A DNA stretch of 64,000 nt, from contig NZ_CP012676.1 of NCBI RefSeq assembly GCF_001294575.1, positions 930,001 through 994,000 on the forward strand, written 5' to 3'. Shown piece after piece: positions 1-6,943 of the stretch (positions are counted from its first letter, which is position 1; each line of letters starts with the position of its first letter). The translations under genes and the position numbers were made by a program. This stretch comes from Pseudomonas versuta (GTDB lineage: Bacteria > Pseudomonadota > Gammaproteobacteria > Pseudomonadales > Pseudomonadaceae). Below the pieces are notes generated by a model that saw only the letters and a program-made list of their open reading frames with translations, had not been told where the DNA came from and ran no database searches.

Positions 1-1
1 G

Positions 2-346
2 GGTGCCAACTACGCCGAGTCCAACCTCAAGCTGCTGGCACTGGACGGGCGTTGGGTGCTGATCGGCTTGATGGGCGGTCGCAAGGCTGAACTGGATATG
101 GCGCTGATTCTGGGCAAGCGCATCCAGTTGTTGGGTTCGACCCTGCGCACTCGAAACGACCAGTTCAAGGCCGACTTGCTCAGCGATCTTAACCAGCAGG
201 TATGGCCACTGTTCAACGAGGGGCGCTTAAGCCCGCAATTGGCCAGGGCTTACCCGATGGAAGAGGCTCAGGAGGCCTATGCCGAATTGGCCAGCAATCA
301 AGTATCGGGCAAGCTGGTGGTGGTCATAGACCCGAGTTTGGTCTAA
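2..346 (+). CDS. NAD(P)H quinone oxidoreductase, C-terminal part (cut by window start)
   Basis: The reading frame is already open at the window edge and runs 114 residues to a TAA stop, so only the C-terminus is present. The visible part (ANYAESNLKLLALDGRWVLI, then a GLMGG turn and a closing SNQVSGKLVVVIDP strand) matches zinc-independent medium-chain dehydrogenases of the QOR/PIG3 type, which reduce quinones with NAD(P)H. The nucleotide-binding glycine motif and the start lie upstream and cannot be checked. It converges on the HAD phosphatase gene with a REP element between the two stops. The family is fairly sure; the substrate is unknown. Confidence 0.75.
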   Translation, partial: GANYAESNLKLLALDGRWVLIGLMGGRKAELDMALILGKRIQLLGSTLRTRNDQFKADLLSDLNQQVWPLFNEGRLSPQLARAYPMEEAQEAYAELASNQVSGKLVVVIDPSLV

Positions 347-362
347 ACCGCCTGGATACTTT

Positions 363-444
363 GGGGGTTGGCTTGCCAGCGATGGTCTCAACCGGGTTTT
401 AGCTGTAGATCCGGTTGCTTGCATCGCCAGCAAGCTGGCTCCCA
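363..444. repeat. REPIN (inverted REP pair) between convergent genes
   Basis: Two imperfect inverted copies of the Pseudomonas REP core face each other: GGCTTGCCAGCGATGG on the left and GCATCGCCAGCAAGCTGGCT on the right, around a short AT-richer loop. It fills the gap between two converging genes. Such elements usually stabilise or end transcripts. Confidence 0.8.
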
Positions 445-464
445 CAAAGCAGGCGTGAGGGGGG

Positions 465-1118
465 TTATTTCCAGTGATGAATCGGCCATCCGGCCTTTTC
501 TGCGTGCTCACGCAGTACCGGGTCGGGGTTGACCACATGCGGGTGATCGACCTTTAGCAACAGCGGCAAGTCGTTGCGTGAGTCGGAGTAAAAGCTCGCG
601 CCCTCCAGGTTTTCTTCTTCGGCGTCCAGCCACTCAAGCAAGCGGGTGATCTTGCCTTCGCGGTAAGTCAAAGTGCCCACAGTCTTGCCCGTGTAGATGC
701 CACCTTTAACTTCAAGCTCGATCCCCAGTACTTCATCGACCCCCAGCCGCTCGGCAATCGGTTTGACCAGGTGCGTGCCCGAGGCCGAGATCACCAGAAT
801 CCGGTCCCCGGCTTTACGATGCGCGGCTATGGTTTTGGTCGCGTCGCTGAAGATGATCGGCTCGATGTAGTCCTCAACCCACGGCCCCACCAAATGCGCC
901 ACTTCTTCGGGTGTGCGGCCTATCAACGGCTCCAGGCTAAAGTCCATGAAGACTTCCATCGCCAGTTCGCCCTTGCTATAGGCCGCCATCAGTTCGTTGT
1001 TACGTTGCATGAACGACTGCGGATCGACCCAGCCCAGGCGGCCCATCTGCTCGCTCCACAAAGTGGCGCAGTCGCCGTGAATCAGGGTCTCGTCCAGATC
1101 AAAAATTGCCAAGGCCAT
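465..1118 (-). CDS. HAD superfamily subfamily IB phosphatase
   Basis: A 217-residue cytoplasmic hydrolase of the phosphoserine-phosphatase-like IB group. Motif I (DLDETL, residues 7-12) supplies the nucleophile and acid aspartates, VISASGTH near the middle is motif II, and YSDSRNDLPLL near the C-terminus is motif IV binding Mg2+. No signal peptide. A purine-rich ribosome site (AAAGAGAGAG) precedes the ATG. The gene follows the ABC ATPase gene by 34 bp on the same strand, so it is probably the last gene of the transport operon, where it could take phosphate from the product of the co-encoded phosphodiesterase-like enzyme. That role is inference; SerB-like activity on other phosphomonoesters is the alternative. 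Confidence 0.8.
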   Translation of the reverse strand: MALAIFDLDETLIHGDCATLWSEQMGRLGWVDPQSFMQRNNELMAAYSKGELAMEVFMDFSLEPLIGRTPEEVAHLVGPWVEDYIEPIIFSDATKTIAAHRKAGDRILVISASGTHLVKPIAERLGVDEVLGIELEVKGGIYTGKTVGTLTYREGKITRLLEWLDAEEENLEGASFYSDSRNDLPLLLKVDHPHVVNPDPVLREHAEKAGWPIHHWK

Positions 1119-1152
1119 CAGCGCAGCTCTCTCTTTAATGGGTTCAAAGGCA

Positions 1153-2142
1153 TCAGGCTACCTCACAAAGGGTGCTGGTATCGATGGACAACGCCACGCG
1201 CTGGCCATCCGGATACAAATCGTCGGGAGAGCGGTTGAGCACGTCGACGATCAGTTCCACACCACGTACCTCGACGCGATAGCGAATCACATTGCCCAGC
1301 AGGCTGTGGTTGCGGATAAGGGTGTCGGGCTCGCCTTGAAGGCTCAGGCCCAGGGTTTCCGGGCGAATCGCGATGCGACTGGTGACCGGCCGTTGCAGCA
1401 AACGGCTGGCGGTGTCGGCGTCCAGCAGGTTGTAGTTGCCGATAAAACCGGCGGCGAATACATCCACCGGCGCGGCATACAGCGTCTGCGCATTGCCACT
1501 CTGCACAATGCGACCCTGGTTCATCAAAAAGATGCGGTCACTCATCACCAGGGCTTCTTCCTGGTCGTGGGTCACGAAGATTGTGGTCAGGCCCAGCTCG
1601 CGCTGAATATTGCGGATCTGCTCGCGCAGGTGCTTGCGAATACGGGCATCCAGCGCTGACAGCGGTTCATCCAGAAGCAACAGGCGAGGACGAGTGACCA
1701 GCGAACGGGCCAGGGCTACACGCTGGCACTGGCCACCGGACAACTGATGCGGGTAGCGCTTGGCGAAGTCATTGAGCTCAACCAGTTGCAACACCTCGGC
1801 CACGCGTTTTTGGCTGTCATCGGGTTTGACCTTTTGCATGCGCAGGCCAAACGCTACGTTTTGCTCGACGGTCATGTTGGGGAACAGGGCGTAGCTTTGG
1901 AACACCATGCCGATGCCACGCTTTTGCGGGCTCAGCGGCACAATGTCCTCGCCATCGAGGAGGATTTTACCGCCGTCTACCGGCGTAAGCCCGGCAATGC
2001 AGCGCAGCAATGTGGACTTGCCGCAGCCCGAGGGGCCGAGCAGGGTGACGAACTCGCCTTTGGCGATGCTGCAGTTGATATCGCTGAAAACCGGGGTGCC
2101 GGAATAGGATTTCTGCAGGTGTTCAACGCTGACGAAGCTCAT
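1153..2142 (-). CDS. ABC importer ATP-binding protein (phosphonate/spermidine/iron type)
   Basis: A 329-residue ATPase of the PotA/FbpC/PhnT class. Walker A is GPSGCGKST at residues 36-44, the Q-loop is VFQSYALFP near 80-88, the signature is LSGGQ at 134-138, Walker B is LLLLDE near 154-159 and the switch histidine lies in VTHDQEEAL. Residues beyond about 240 form the C-terminal TOBE-like regulatory region of this class. The ATG overlaps the stop of the preceding permease by four bases, so translation is coupled. It energises the two permeases upstream. The putative substrate is an organophosphorus compound, judged only from the hydrolase in the operon and the PhnF-type regulator; iron or polyamine uptake is less likely. 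Confidence 0.88.
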   Translation of the reverse strand: MSFVSVEHLQKSYSGTPVFSDINCSIAKGEFVTLLGPSGCGKSTLLRCIAGLTPVDGGKILLDGEDIVPLSPQKRGIGMVFQSYALFPNMTVEQNVAFGLRMQKVKPDDSQKRVAEVLQLVELNDFAKRYPHQLSGGQCQRVALARSLVTRPRLLLLDEPLSALDARIRKHLREQIRNIQRELGLTTIFVTHDQEEALVMSDRIFLMNQGRIVQSGNAQTLYAAPVDVFAAGFIGNYNLLDADTASRLLQRPVTSRIAIRPETLGLSLQGEPDTLIRNHSLLGNVIRYRVEVRGVELIVDVLNRSPDDLYPDGQRVALSIDTSTLCEVA

Positions 2143-2939
2143 TGGCTTTTGTCCTTGTTCAGGAAGGTGGCAACCCAGGTCAGCACCAGTACAAAGAGGA
2201 AGTAGGAGATCACCAGCGCACTGGTGAAGTGACCGCTGCTGTTGCGCATATTGTTCAAGAACACCTGCAAGGTTTCGTAGCGGGTGCCCACCAGAATGTT
2301 GGCAAACACAAACTCGCCGAACAGGAACGAGAACGACAGCAGCAGTGCCACCATCAAGCCTTTACGTAAATTGGGCAGTACCACCAGAAATGCTGCCTGC
2401 CAGGTGCTGGCGCCGAGCAGTTGGGCCGCATCCATCAGGTCGCGCAGGTTAATGGCCTGCAGGTTGTTGGTGATTGCCCGGTACATGAACGGCAGCGCCA
2501 CGGTGAAGTAGCAACCGATCAGGATCCACGGCGTTCCGACCATCTGCAACGGCCCTGAACCATAGAGTTGCAGCAGGCCCACCGATGACACCACTGGCGG
2601 TACGGCGAAGGGCAGCAGGATCAGGATATTCATCAGCGCGTCGAGTTTGGGGAAGTGGTAATGCACCACAAACAGCAACGGCAAAATCAGGATCACCGAC
2701 AGCGCCAGTGCAGCAACGCAGACCAGTAATGACTGGCCGAAGGCGGCCAGAAAACGTGGGTCGCCCCACAGCTGGCTGTACCACTTGAAGGTGAAACCGC
2801 TGGGCAAAATGGTTGCCGACCAACTGCTGGCGATGGAGTAAATCAGGGTGCCGGCCAGAGGCAGTAACAGAATGATCAGCAGCACAAATACCACGCTGCG
2901 GTGGTAAAGGCTGGCGGATGCAGATTCAGCGCGCGACAT
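2139..2939 (-). CDS. ABC importer permease, second subunit
   Basis: A 266-residue inner-membrane permease of the MetI/PotC type with six likely membrane segments (the first is VVFVLLIILLLPLAGTLIYS, the last SALVISYFLFVLVLTWVATF). The EAA-type coupling loop is DAAQLLGASTWQAAFLVVLP near residues 168-187. The reading frame overlaps the end of the first permease by 14 bases and its stop overlaps the ATPase start by four, so the two permeases and the ATPase are made together. With the first subunit it forms the heterodimeric pore. Confidence 0.86.
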   Translation of the reverse strand: MSRAESASASLYHRSVVFVLLIILLLPLAGTLIYSIASSWSATILPSGFTFKWYSQLWGDPRFLAAFGQSLLVCVAALALSVILILPLLFVVHYHFPKLDALMNILILLPFAVPPVVSSVGLLQLYGSGPLQMVGTPWILIGCYFTVALPFMYRAITNNLQAINLRDLMDAAQLLGASTWQAAFLVVLPNLRKGLMVALLLSFSFLFGEFVFANILVGTRYETLQVFLNNMRNSSGHFTSALVISYFLFVLVLTWVATFLNKDKSQ

Positions 2940-3762
2940 GGTAGCTCCTCTTTAACAGCCACTGATGCACCAGCGTTACCAGGGTCATCAAGCCCACCAG
3001 AATCACCGCCAGGGCGCTGGCCATGTTGGGATCAAGACTGATGTCGCCCGAGACCATTGCCGCAATCCGGATTGGCAACACGTTGAAGTTACCGGTGGTC
3101 AGCGCATAGACCGTGGCATAGGCGCCCAGGGCATTGGCCAGCAAAATCACAAAGGTGCCGAGCAGGGCCGGGGTGAGTACCGGCAGGCCGATATGCCGCC
3201 AGAATTGCCAGCTGCTGGCGCCCAGCAATGAAGCCGATTCGCGCCAGTCTTCACGCAGGGCGTCAAATGCCGGATACAGCAGCAGTACGCCGAGGGGGAT
3301 CTGGAAGTAGGTGTACAGAATGATCAGGCCGGTTTTGGAGTAGAGGTTGAAATCCTCGATGATCCCCGCCTGTTTGAGCATGATCGTAATGCTGCCGTTA
3401 AAGCCCAGCAAAATGATGAACGCGAAAGCCAGCGGCACCCCGGAGAAGTTGCTGGTCATGTTGGCGAATGCGTTGACGAAGTTGCGCAACCGCGAGTCCA
3501 CCTTGCGTAGCGAGTAACTGCCCAGTACTGCGATCACGATGCCGAACAGGCTGGACCAAAAACTGATTTCCAGGCTGTGCTGGATCGCTTGCAAGTAGAA
3601 CTTGGAGTTGAAGATTTTGCTGAAGTTGGCCAGGCCCCAGCCGCTCTCCTCTGATTGCACGCTGTGAACCAGTACCCACAACAGCGGGGCGATTTGAAAG
3701 ACGAAAAAAAATACTGCGAAGGGCACCAGACACAACAGTGCCAGCCATTTACCCCGGCTCAT
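2926..3762 (-). CDS. ABC importer permease, first subunit
   Basis: A 278-residue PotB-like permease. The ATG was chosen at MSRGKWLALL because it overlaps the stop of the hydrolase gene as ATGA and begins right at the first membrane segment (WLALLCLVPFAVFFFVFQIA); the open frame runs 25 codons further upstream but only through the hydrolase coding sequence. The coupling loop ESASLLGASSWQFWRHIGLP lies about two thirds along. Six membrane segments are expected. It pairs with the next permease. Confidence 0.86.
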   Translation of the reverse strand: MSRGKWLALLCLVPFAVFFFVFQIAPLLWVLVHSVQSEESGWGLANFSKIFNSKFYLQAIQHSLEISFWSSLFGIVIAVLGSYSLRKVDSRLRNFVNAFANMTSNFSGVPLAFAFIILLGFNGSITIMLKQAGIIEDFNLYSKTGLIILYTYFQIPLGVLLLYPAFDALREDWRESASLLGASSWQFWRHIGLPVLTPALLGTFVILLANALGAYATVYALTTGNFNVLPIRIAAMVSGDISLDPNMASALAVILVGLMTLVTLVHQWLLKRSYHVAR

Positions 3763-4574
3763 GGTGCGGGTCTCAGCAAGTCTCGGCAGACCGGTTTGTC
3801 GTGGGCAACCCCCAGCAGGTCGCAGATGGTTCCGCACAGCTCTGTCTGTCCGGGCGTGGCATCCGGGTTCAGGCTGAACGCCTCGCCCAGCACAAACAGC
3901 GGTACTTCCCTTTCTTCGGGCAGGATGCCGTTGTGCGAACGGTCGTTGTTCATGCCGTGATCGGCAGTCACCAGTACCTGATACCCGGCCTCAAGCCAGC
4001 CCTGCAGGTAGTTGGCCAGAATGATGTCGGCCGAGCGTGCACTGTTGCGGTATTGCGGGGTTTCGAGGCCGTGCTTGTGCCCGGCGTCGTCGATATTCAT
4101 GGGGTGGACCAGTAGAAAGTTGGGAGCACAGGCAAGGCGCAGGCTTTCGGCGTCGGCGAACAGATGGGAGTCGGGGTAATGGTCACTCCAGTAGAAATGC
4201 CCGTGCTGGATCGGTAAATCGGTGGCCCGGGTATGACGGTCACGAGCAACCACAAAGGGCGAGCGGTTATACAGTTCACTGACCCAGTGATAAGCCGCGG
4301 CAGCCGTACTCAGGCCGCCTTCGCGGGCGTAATGGAATACGCTGCGCTGATTGGACAGGCGCGACACATTGTTGTGCACAATGCCGCTTTCAATCGGTGG
4401 CACACCGGTGAGGATGCACTCATAGAGGGGGCGCGAAAGCGCAGGCAGTTCACAGATGAGTTTATACAGTGCGGCGCGTCCTGCCCCGACGTAGGCCTGC
4501 AAATGCCCCATGGCCTGGCGGGCGACCTCATAGTTCAGTCCGTCGAGTACAACCAGGATAACGTTGTGTTTCAT
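3759..4574 (-). CDS. Alkaline-phosphatase-superfamily phosphodiesterase/nucleotide pyrophosphatase-like hydrolase
   Basis: A 271-residue protein without signal peptide, so probably cytoplasmic. Three metal-site motifs of the type I phosphodiesterase/NPP family are visible: VLDGLN at residues 8-13, HPMNIDDAGHKHG in the middle and TADHGMNND further on. A Ser in LPALSRP sits where the family nucleophile (Ser/Thr) is expected. It is shorter than phosphonoacetate hydrolases (about 400 residues). GGAG stands about ten bases before the chosen ATG; an 81-base open extension upstream has no better site. Encoded between the binding protein and permeases, it probably cleaves the imported organophosphorus compound. 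The exact bond (phosphodiester or phosphonate) cannot be told. Confidence 0.75.
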   Translation of the reverse strand: MKHNVILVVLDGLNYEVARQAMGHLQAYVGAGRAALYKLICELPALSRPLYECILTGVPPIESGIVHNNVSRLSNQRSVFHYAREGGLSTAAAAYHWVSELYNRSPFVVARDRHTRATDLPIQHGHFYWSDHYPDSHLFADAESLRLACAPNFLLVHPMNIDDAGHKHGLETPQYRNSARSADIILANYLQGWLEAGYQVLVTADHGMNNDRSHNGILPEEREVPLFVLGEAFSLNPDATPGQTELCGTICDLLGVAHDKPVCRDLLRPAP

Positions 4575-4614
4575 GTACGACGACTCCACAAGCAGAAGTA
4601 GCGTGCCAACCTCC

Positions 4615-4686
4615 GTAGTCGCTGCCGAGGAACGAGGGCTGCGAGCTTTTCGCAATCAAAAGCTCGCAGCCTTCGGCAGCGACTAC
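4615..4686. repeat. Long inverted repeat between binding-protein and hydrolase genes
   Basis: Left arm GTAGTCGCTGCCGAGG...GGGCTGCGAGCTTTT pairs with right arm AAAAGCTCGCAGCC...GGCAGCGACTAC, with about seven extra bases in the left arm. The resulting hairpin lies in the operon just after the binding-protein stop. Such elements often protect the upstream mRNA so that the binding protein is made in excess. The family differs from the GCTTGCTCGCGA REPs in this window. Confidence 0.85.
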
Positions 4687-4699
4687 GGGGGGTAGCCCG

Positions 4700-5767
4700 T
4701 TACTGCATATTGATAATGACTTCTTCCTGCCACTTCTGCGGCAGCGCCTTGGAGGTTTTTTCCCAGGCGGCGGCGTCTTTGATCGGGGTCACGGTCTTGT
4801 ACTGCTCATTAGGCAGCAGCTTGGCTTGAACCTCAGCCGGCAGCTTCAGATGCTCGGCACGAATCGGCCGTGCATTGCCTCGCGCCAGGTTGGTCTGGCC
4901 AGCATCGCTGAAAATGAATTCACGGGTCAGTTTGGCGGCATTCGGGTGCTTGGCGTACTTGTTGATGATTGTGGTGTAGCCGGAAATCACCGAGCCATCA
5001 GAAGGGATCAGCACAATGTAGTCATCTGGCTTGACCATCTTGTCGCGATAGCTCAGACCGTTGAAGTCCCAGACCACGCCCACTTCAACTTCGCCTTTTT
5101 CCATGGTTGCGATGGTCGGGTTGGCCAGTGACAGACGACCTTGCTTGGCAATGTCGGCAAACATCAGCAAGGCAGGCTGAATGTTCTTTTCATCCCCGCC
5201 GTTGGCCAGGGCTGCTGCCAGTACGCCGTTTGCTGCCTGGGCTGCGGTGCTTACGTCACCGATGGAGACTTTATATTTGCCGGTCTTCAGGTCAGACCAC
5301 TTGGTGGGGGCTTCGGAGCCATGCAGCAGTTTTTTGTTGATGATGAACGCGATGGTGCCGGTATACGCCAGAGCCCAGTTGCCGTCCTTGTCCTTGGCCC
5401 ACTCGGGGATCTGGTCCCAGGTGGTCGGCTTGTAGGGTTGGGTCACGCCCTTGGCCACCGCAATCGGGCCAAAGGCGGCGCCGACGTCACCGATATCGGC
5501 GCTGGCATTGTCTTTTTCAGCATCGAACTTGGCCACTTCCTGCGCCGAACTCATGTCGGTGTCGATGTGCTTGAGGCCGTACAGCTTGTTCAAGTCCGCC
5601 CAAGTGCCTTTCCAGTTGGCCCAGTCATCGGGCATGCCGACACTGTTGACCGCGCCTTCTGCCTTTGCAGCGGCTTCGAGGGTTTTCAAGTCCACATCGC
5701 CGGCCATGGCCGAGGTGCAAAGGGCGATGCTGGTGCCTAACAGTGATGCCAGGAAAAACTGTTTCAT
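4700..5767 (-). CDS. Periplasmic solute-binding protein of ABC importer
   Basis: A 355-residue family 1 extracellular binding protein. The ATG was chosen at MKQFFLASLL because AAGGAG stands seven bases before it and a clean signal peptide follows (cleavage predicted after TSAMA, residue 22); a start 24 bases further upstream is weaker. The mature protein has the two-lobe FbpA/PhnS-type pattern, with GDVSTAAQAANGVLAAALA in the middle and ISGYTTIINKYAKHPNAAK near the C-terminus. It is the first gene of the operon and would deliver substrate to the two permeases. The ligand is not readable; an organophosphorus compound is inferred from context. Confidence 0.88.
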   Translation of the reverse strand: MKQFFLASLLGTSIALCTSAMAGDVDLKTLEAAAKAEGAVNSVGMPDDWANWKGTWADLNKLYGLKHIDTDMSSAQEVAKFDAEKDNASADIGDVGAAFGPIAVAKGVTQPYKPTTWDQIPEWAKDKDGNWALAYTGTIAFIINKKLLHGSEAPTKWSDLKTGKYKVSIGDVSTAAQAANGVLAAALANGGDEKNIQPALLMFADIAKQGRLSLANPTIATMEKGEVEVGVVWDFNGLSYRDKMVKPDDYIVLIPSDGSVISGYTTIINKYAKHPNAAKLTREFIFSDAGQTNLARGNARPIRAEHLKLPAEVQAKLLPNEQYKTVTPIKDAAAWEKTSKALPQKWQEEVIINMQ

Positions 5768-5822
5768 CCGAAGCTCCTTGGGCGTTTTCAACGCTGGGTT
5801 TTATTGCTCTTTTGCGGTGGGT

Positions 5823-5834
5823 TGGTCTAGGTCA
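5823..5834. promoter_or_regulatory. Candidate PhnF-like operator at the start site of the ABC operon
   Basis: TGGTCTAGGTCA matches 10 of 12 positions of the ideal palindrome TGGTCTAGACCA, and nine of twelve of the perfect site before the regulator gene. It lies just downstream of the -12 element of the candidate sigma-54 promoter, where a bound repressor would block the start. Confidence 0.45.
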
Positions 5835-5850
5835 GCAATACCTGAGCCAA
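5834..5850 (-). promoter_or_regulatory. Candidate sigma-54 (RpoN) promoter of the ABC operon
   Basis: On the minus strand the sequence reads TTGGCTCAGGTATTGCT, which has the strict GG-N10-GC spacing and fits YTGGC-N7-TTGCW. It would start transcription about 55 bases before the binding-protein ATG. No activator site was identified. Confidence 0.5.
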
Positions 5851-5929
5851 GTTAAGCTGCACTCATGACACTTTGATGTCGGCATTGATTGTGCAACTCG
5901 GTTTGCTGACCGTTTCTGACACTCCGGCT

Positions 5930-5941
5930 TAGCGTAGACCA
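5930..5941. promoter_or_regulatory. Weak candidate regulator site in the divergent region
   Basis: TAGCGTAGACCA keeps the right half (TAGACCA) of the same palindrome, nine of twelve positions overall. It could be a third binding site, but alone it would not be convincing. Confidence 0.25.
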
Positions 5942-6075
5942 TGGCTTAAGCCCCGACGGGTATGGGATTGGCGGGTAAATCGAGGGCGTGTGTCATCCAA
6001 CAGTCATCTGCACTGCCTAGGCTGACAGCCTCAAGAATTGATAGTTTTGCAGGCCTGACCTGCCCACATTTGGTG

Positions 6076-6089
6076 CTGGACTAGTCCAG
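6076..6089. promoter_or_regulatory. Perfect 14-bp palindrome before the GntR gene, probable operator
   Basis: CTGGACTAGTCCAG is a perfect inverted repeat ending 13 bases before the regulator's ATG. HutC/PhnF-type GntR repressors bind short palindromes of this form (the mycobacterial PhnF site, from memory, is TGGTATAGACCA), so autoregulation is likely. Confidence 0.6.
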
Positions 6090-6102
6090 ATAGGTAACAT
6101 TG

Positions 6103-6822
6103 ATGCGAGAAGGTGCACTCAAGGCGGTGACAGCGATCGGACGCGCACTGCAAGAACAGATTGAGCACGGCTTGCTGGCGTGCGGCAGCCAGTTGCCGGC
6201 AGAGCGCAAACTCAGTGAATTGTTTACCACCACCCGAGTCACCGTGCGCGAGGCCCTGTTACAGCTCGAATCCCAGGGGCTGGTCTATCGCGAAGAACGG
6301 CGTGGCTGGTTTGTTTCGCCGCCGCGCCTGGCCTACAACCTTATGCAGCGCAGCCACTTTCACGCCATGGTTAGTGCCCAGGGCAGGGTGCCGACCACCG
6401 AGGTGATTTCGGCGCGCCTGCAACCGGCCTCCGCCGCGGTGTGTGAACGCTTGCAACTGCCGGCACTGTCCAGCGTGATCCGGATTTGCCGCGGGCGGCG
6501 GATTGACGGGCGTCTGGTGCTGTATGTCGAGCACTACCTGAACCCGCAATACTTCCCGCAAATCCTGGACTTTGACCTTACGCAGTCGATCACCGAGCTG
6601 TATGCCCGGCATTACGATTTGCATTACGGTCGGGTGCGTTTTGAGATCGTGCCCACCGCATTGCCGCTGGAGGCAGCTGCCACGCTAAAAGTGTCTGCGG
6701 GGAGCCCGGGCCTGAGAATTGCCCGGATCAATTACGACCAGCACGAGCGGCTGATCGACTGTGACCTGGAGTACTGGCGACACGATGCGATTCATGTCGC
6801 AGTGGATATCTCCGAACGCTGA
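6103..6822 (+). CDS. GntR-family regulator with UTRA ligand domain (HutC/PhnF type)
   Basis: A 239-residue regulator. The winged helix-turn-helix covers about residues 8-75 (AERKLSELFTTTRVTVREAL is the recognition part) and a UTRA domain follows (TEVISARLQPASAAVCERLQ, then a CDLEYWRHDAIHV end). UTRA domains bind small molecules and release the repressor. The ATG is used; a TTG one codon earlier is possible and neither has a strong ribosome site. It is divergent from the ABC/phosphodiesterase operon, with a perfect palindrome just before it and similar sites near the operon promoter. It most likely represses that operon until the substrate or its product is present. Confidence 0.85.
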   Translation: MREGALKAVTAIGRALQEQIEHGLLACGSQLPAERKLSELFTTTRVTVREALLQLESQGLVYREERRGWFVSPPRLAYNLMQRSHFHAMVSAQGRVPTTEVISARLQPASAAVCERLQLPALSSVIRICRGRRIDGRLVLYVEHYLNPQYFPQILDFDLTQSITELYARHYDLHYGRVRFEIVPTALPLEAAATLKVSAGSPGLRIARINYDQHERLIDCDLEYWRHDAIHVAVDISER

Positions 6823-6833
6823 ACCCCAAACCC

Positions 6834-6930
6834 TGTAGGAGCGAACTTGCTCGCGAGCTCTACCCAGAGATGTTGGCGATCTCGTAGAAGAGCTCGCGAG
6901 CACTCGAGCGTCCACCGGCTGCTCCTGCGA
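6834..6930. repeat. Degenerate REPIN
   Basis: TGTAGGAGCGAACTTGCTCG opens the element and AGCTCGCGAGCA with CTCCTGC closes it; the right copy is interrupted by about 20 foreign bases. It separates the converging regulator and channel genes. Confidence 0.75.
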
Positions 6931-6943
6931 GTCGGTGAGTGGA

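Noticed and set aside
4575-4655. Longer start of the phosphodiesterase-like gene
   Set aside because: The extra 27 residues run through the inverted-repeat element; the internal ATG has a proper ribosome site and begins with the expected core strand.
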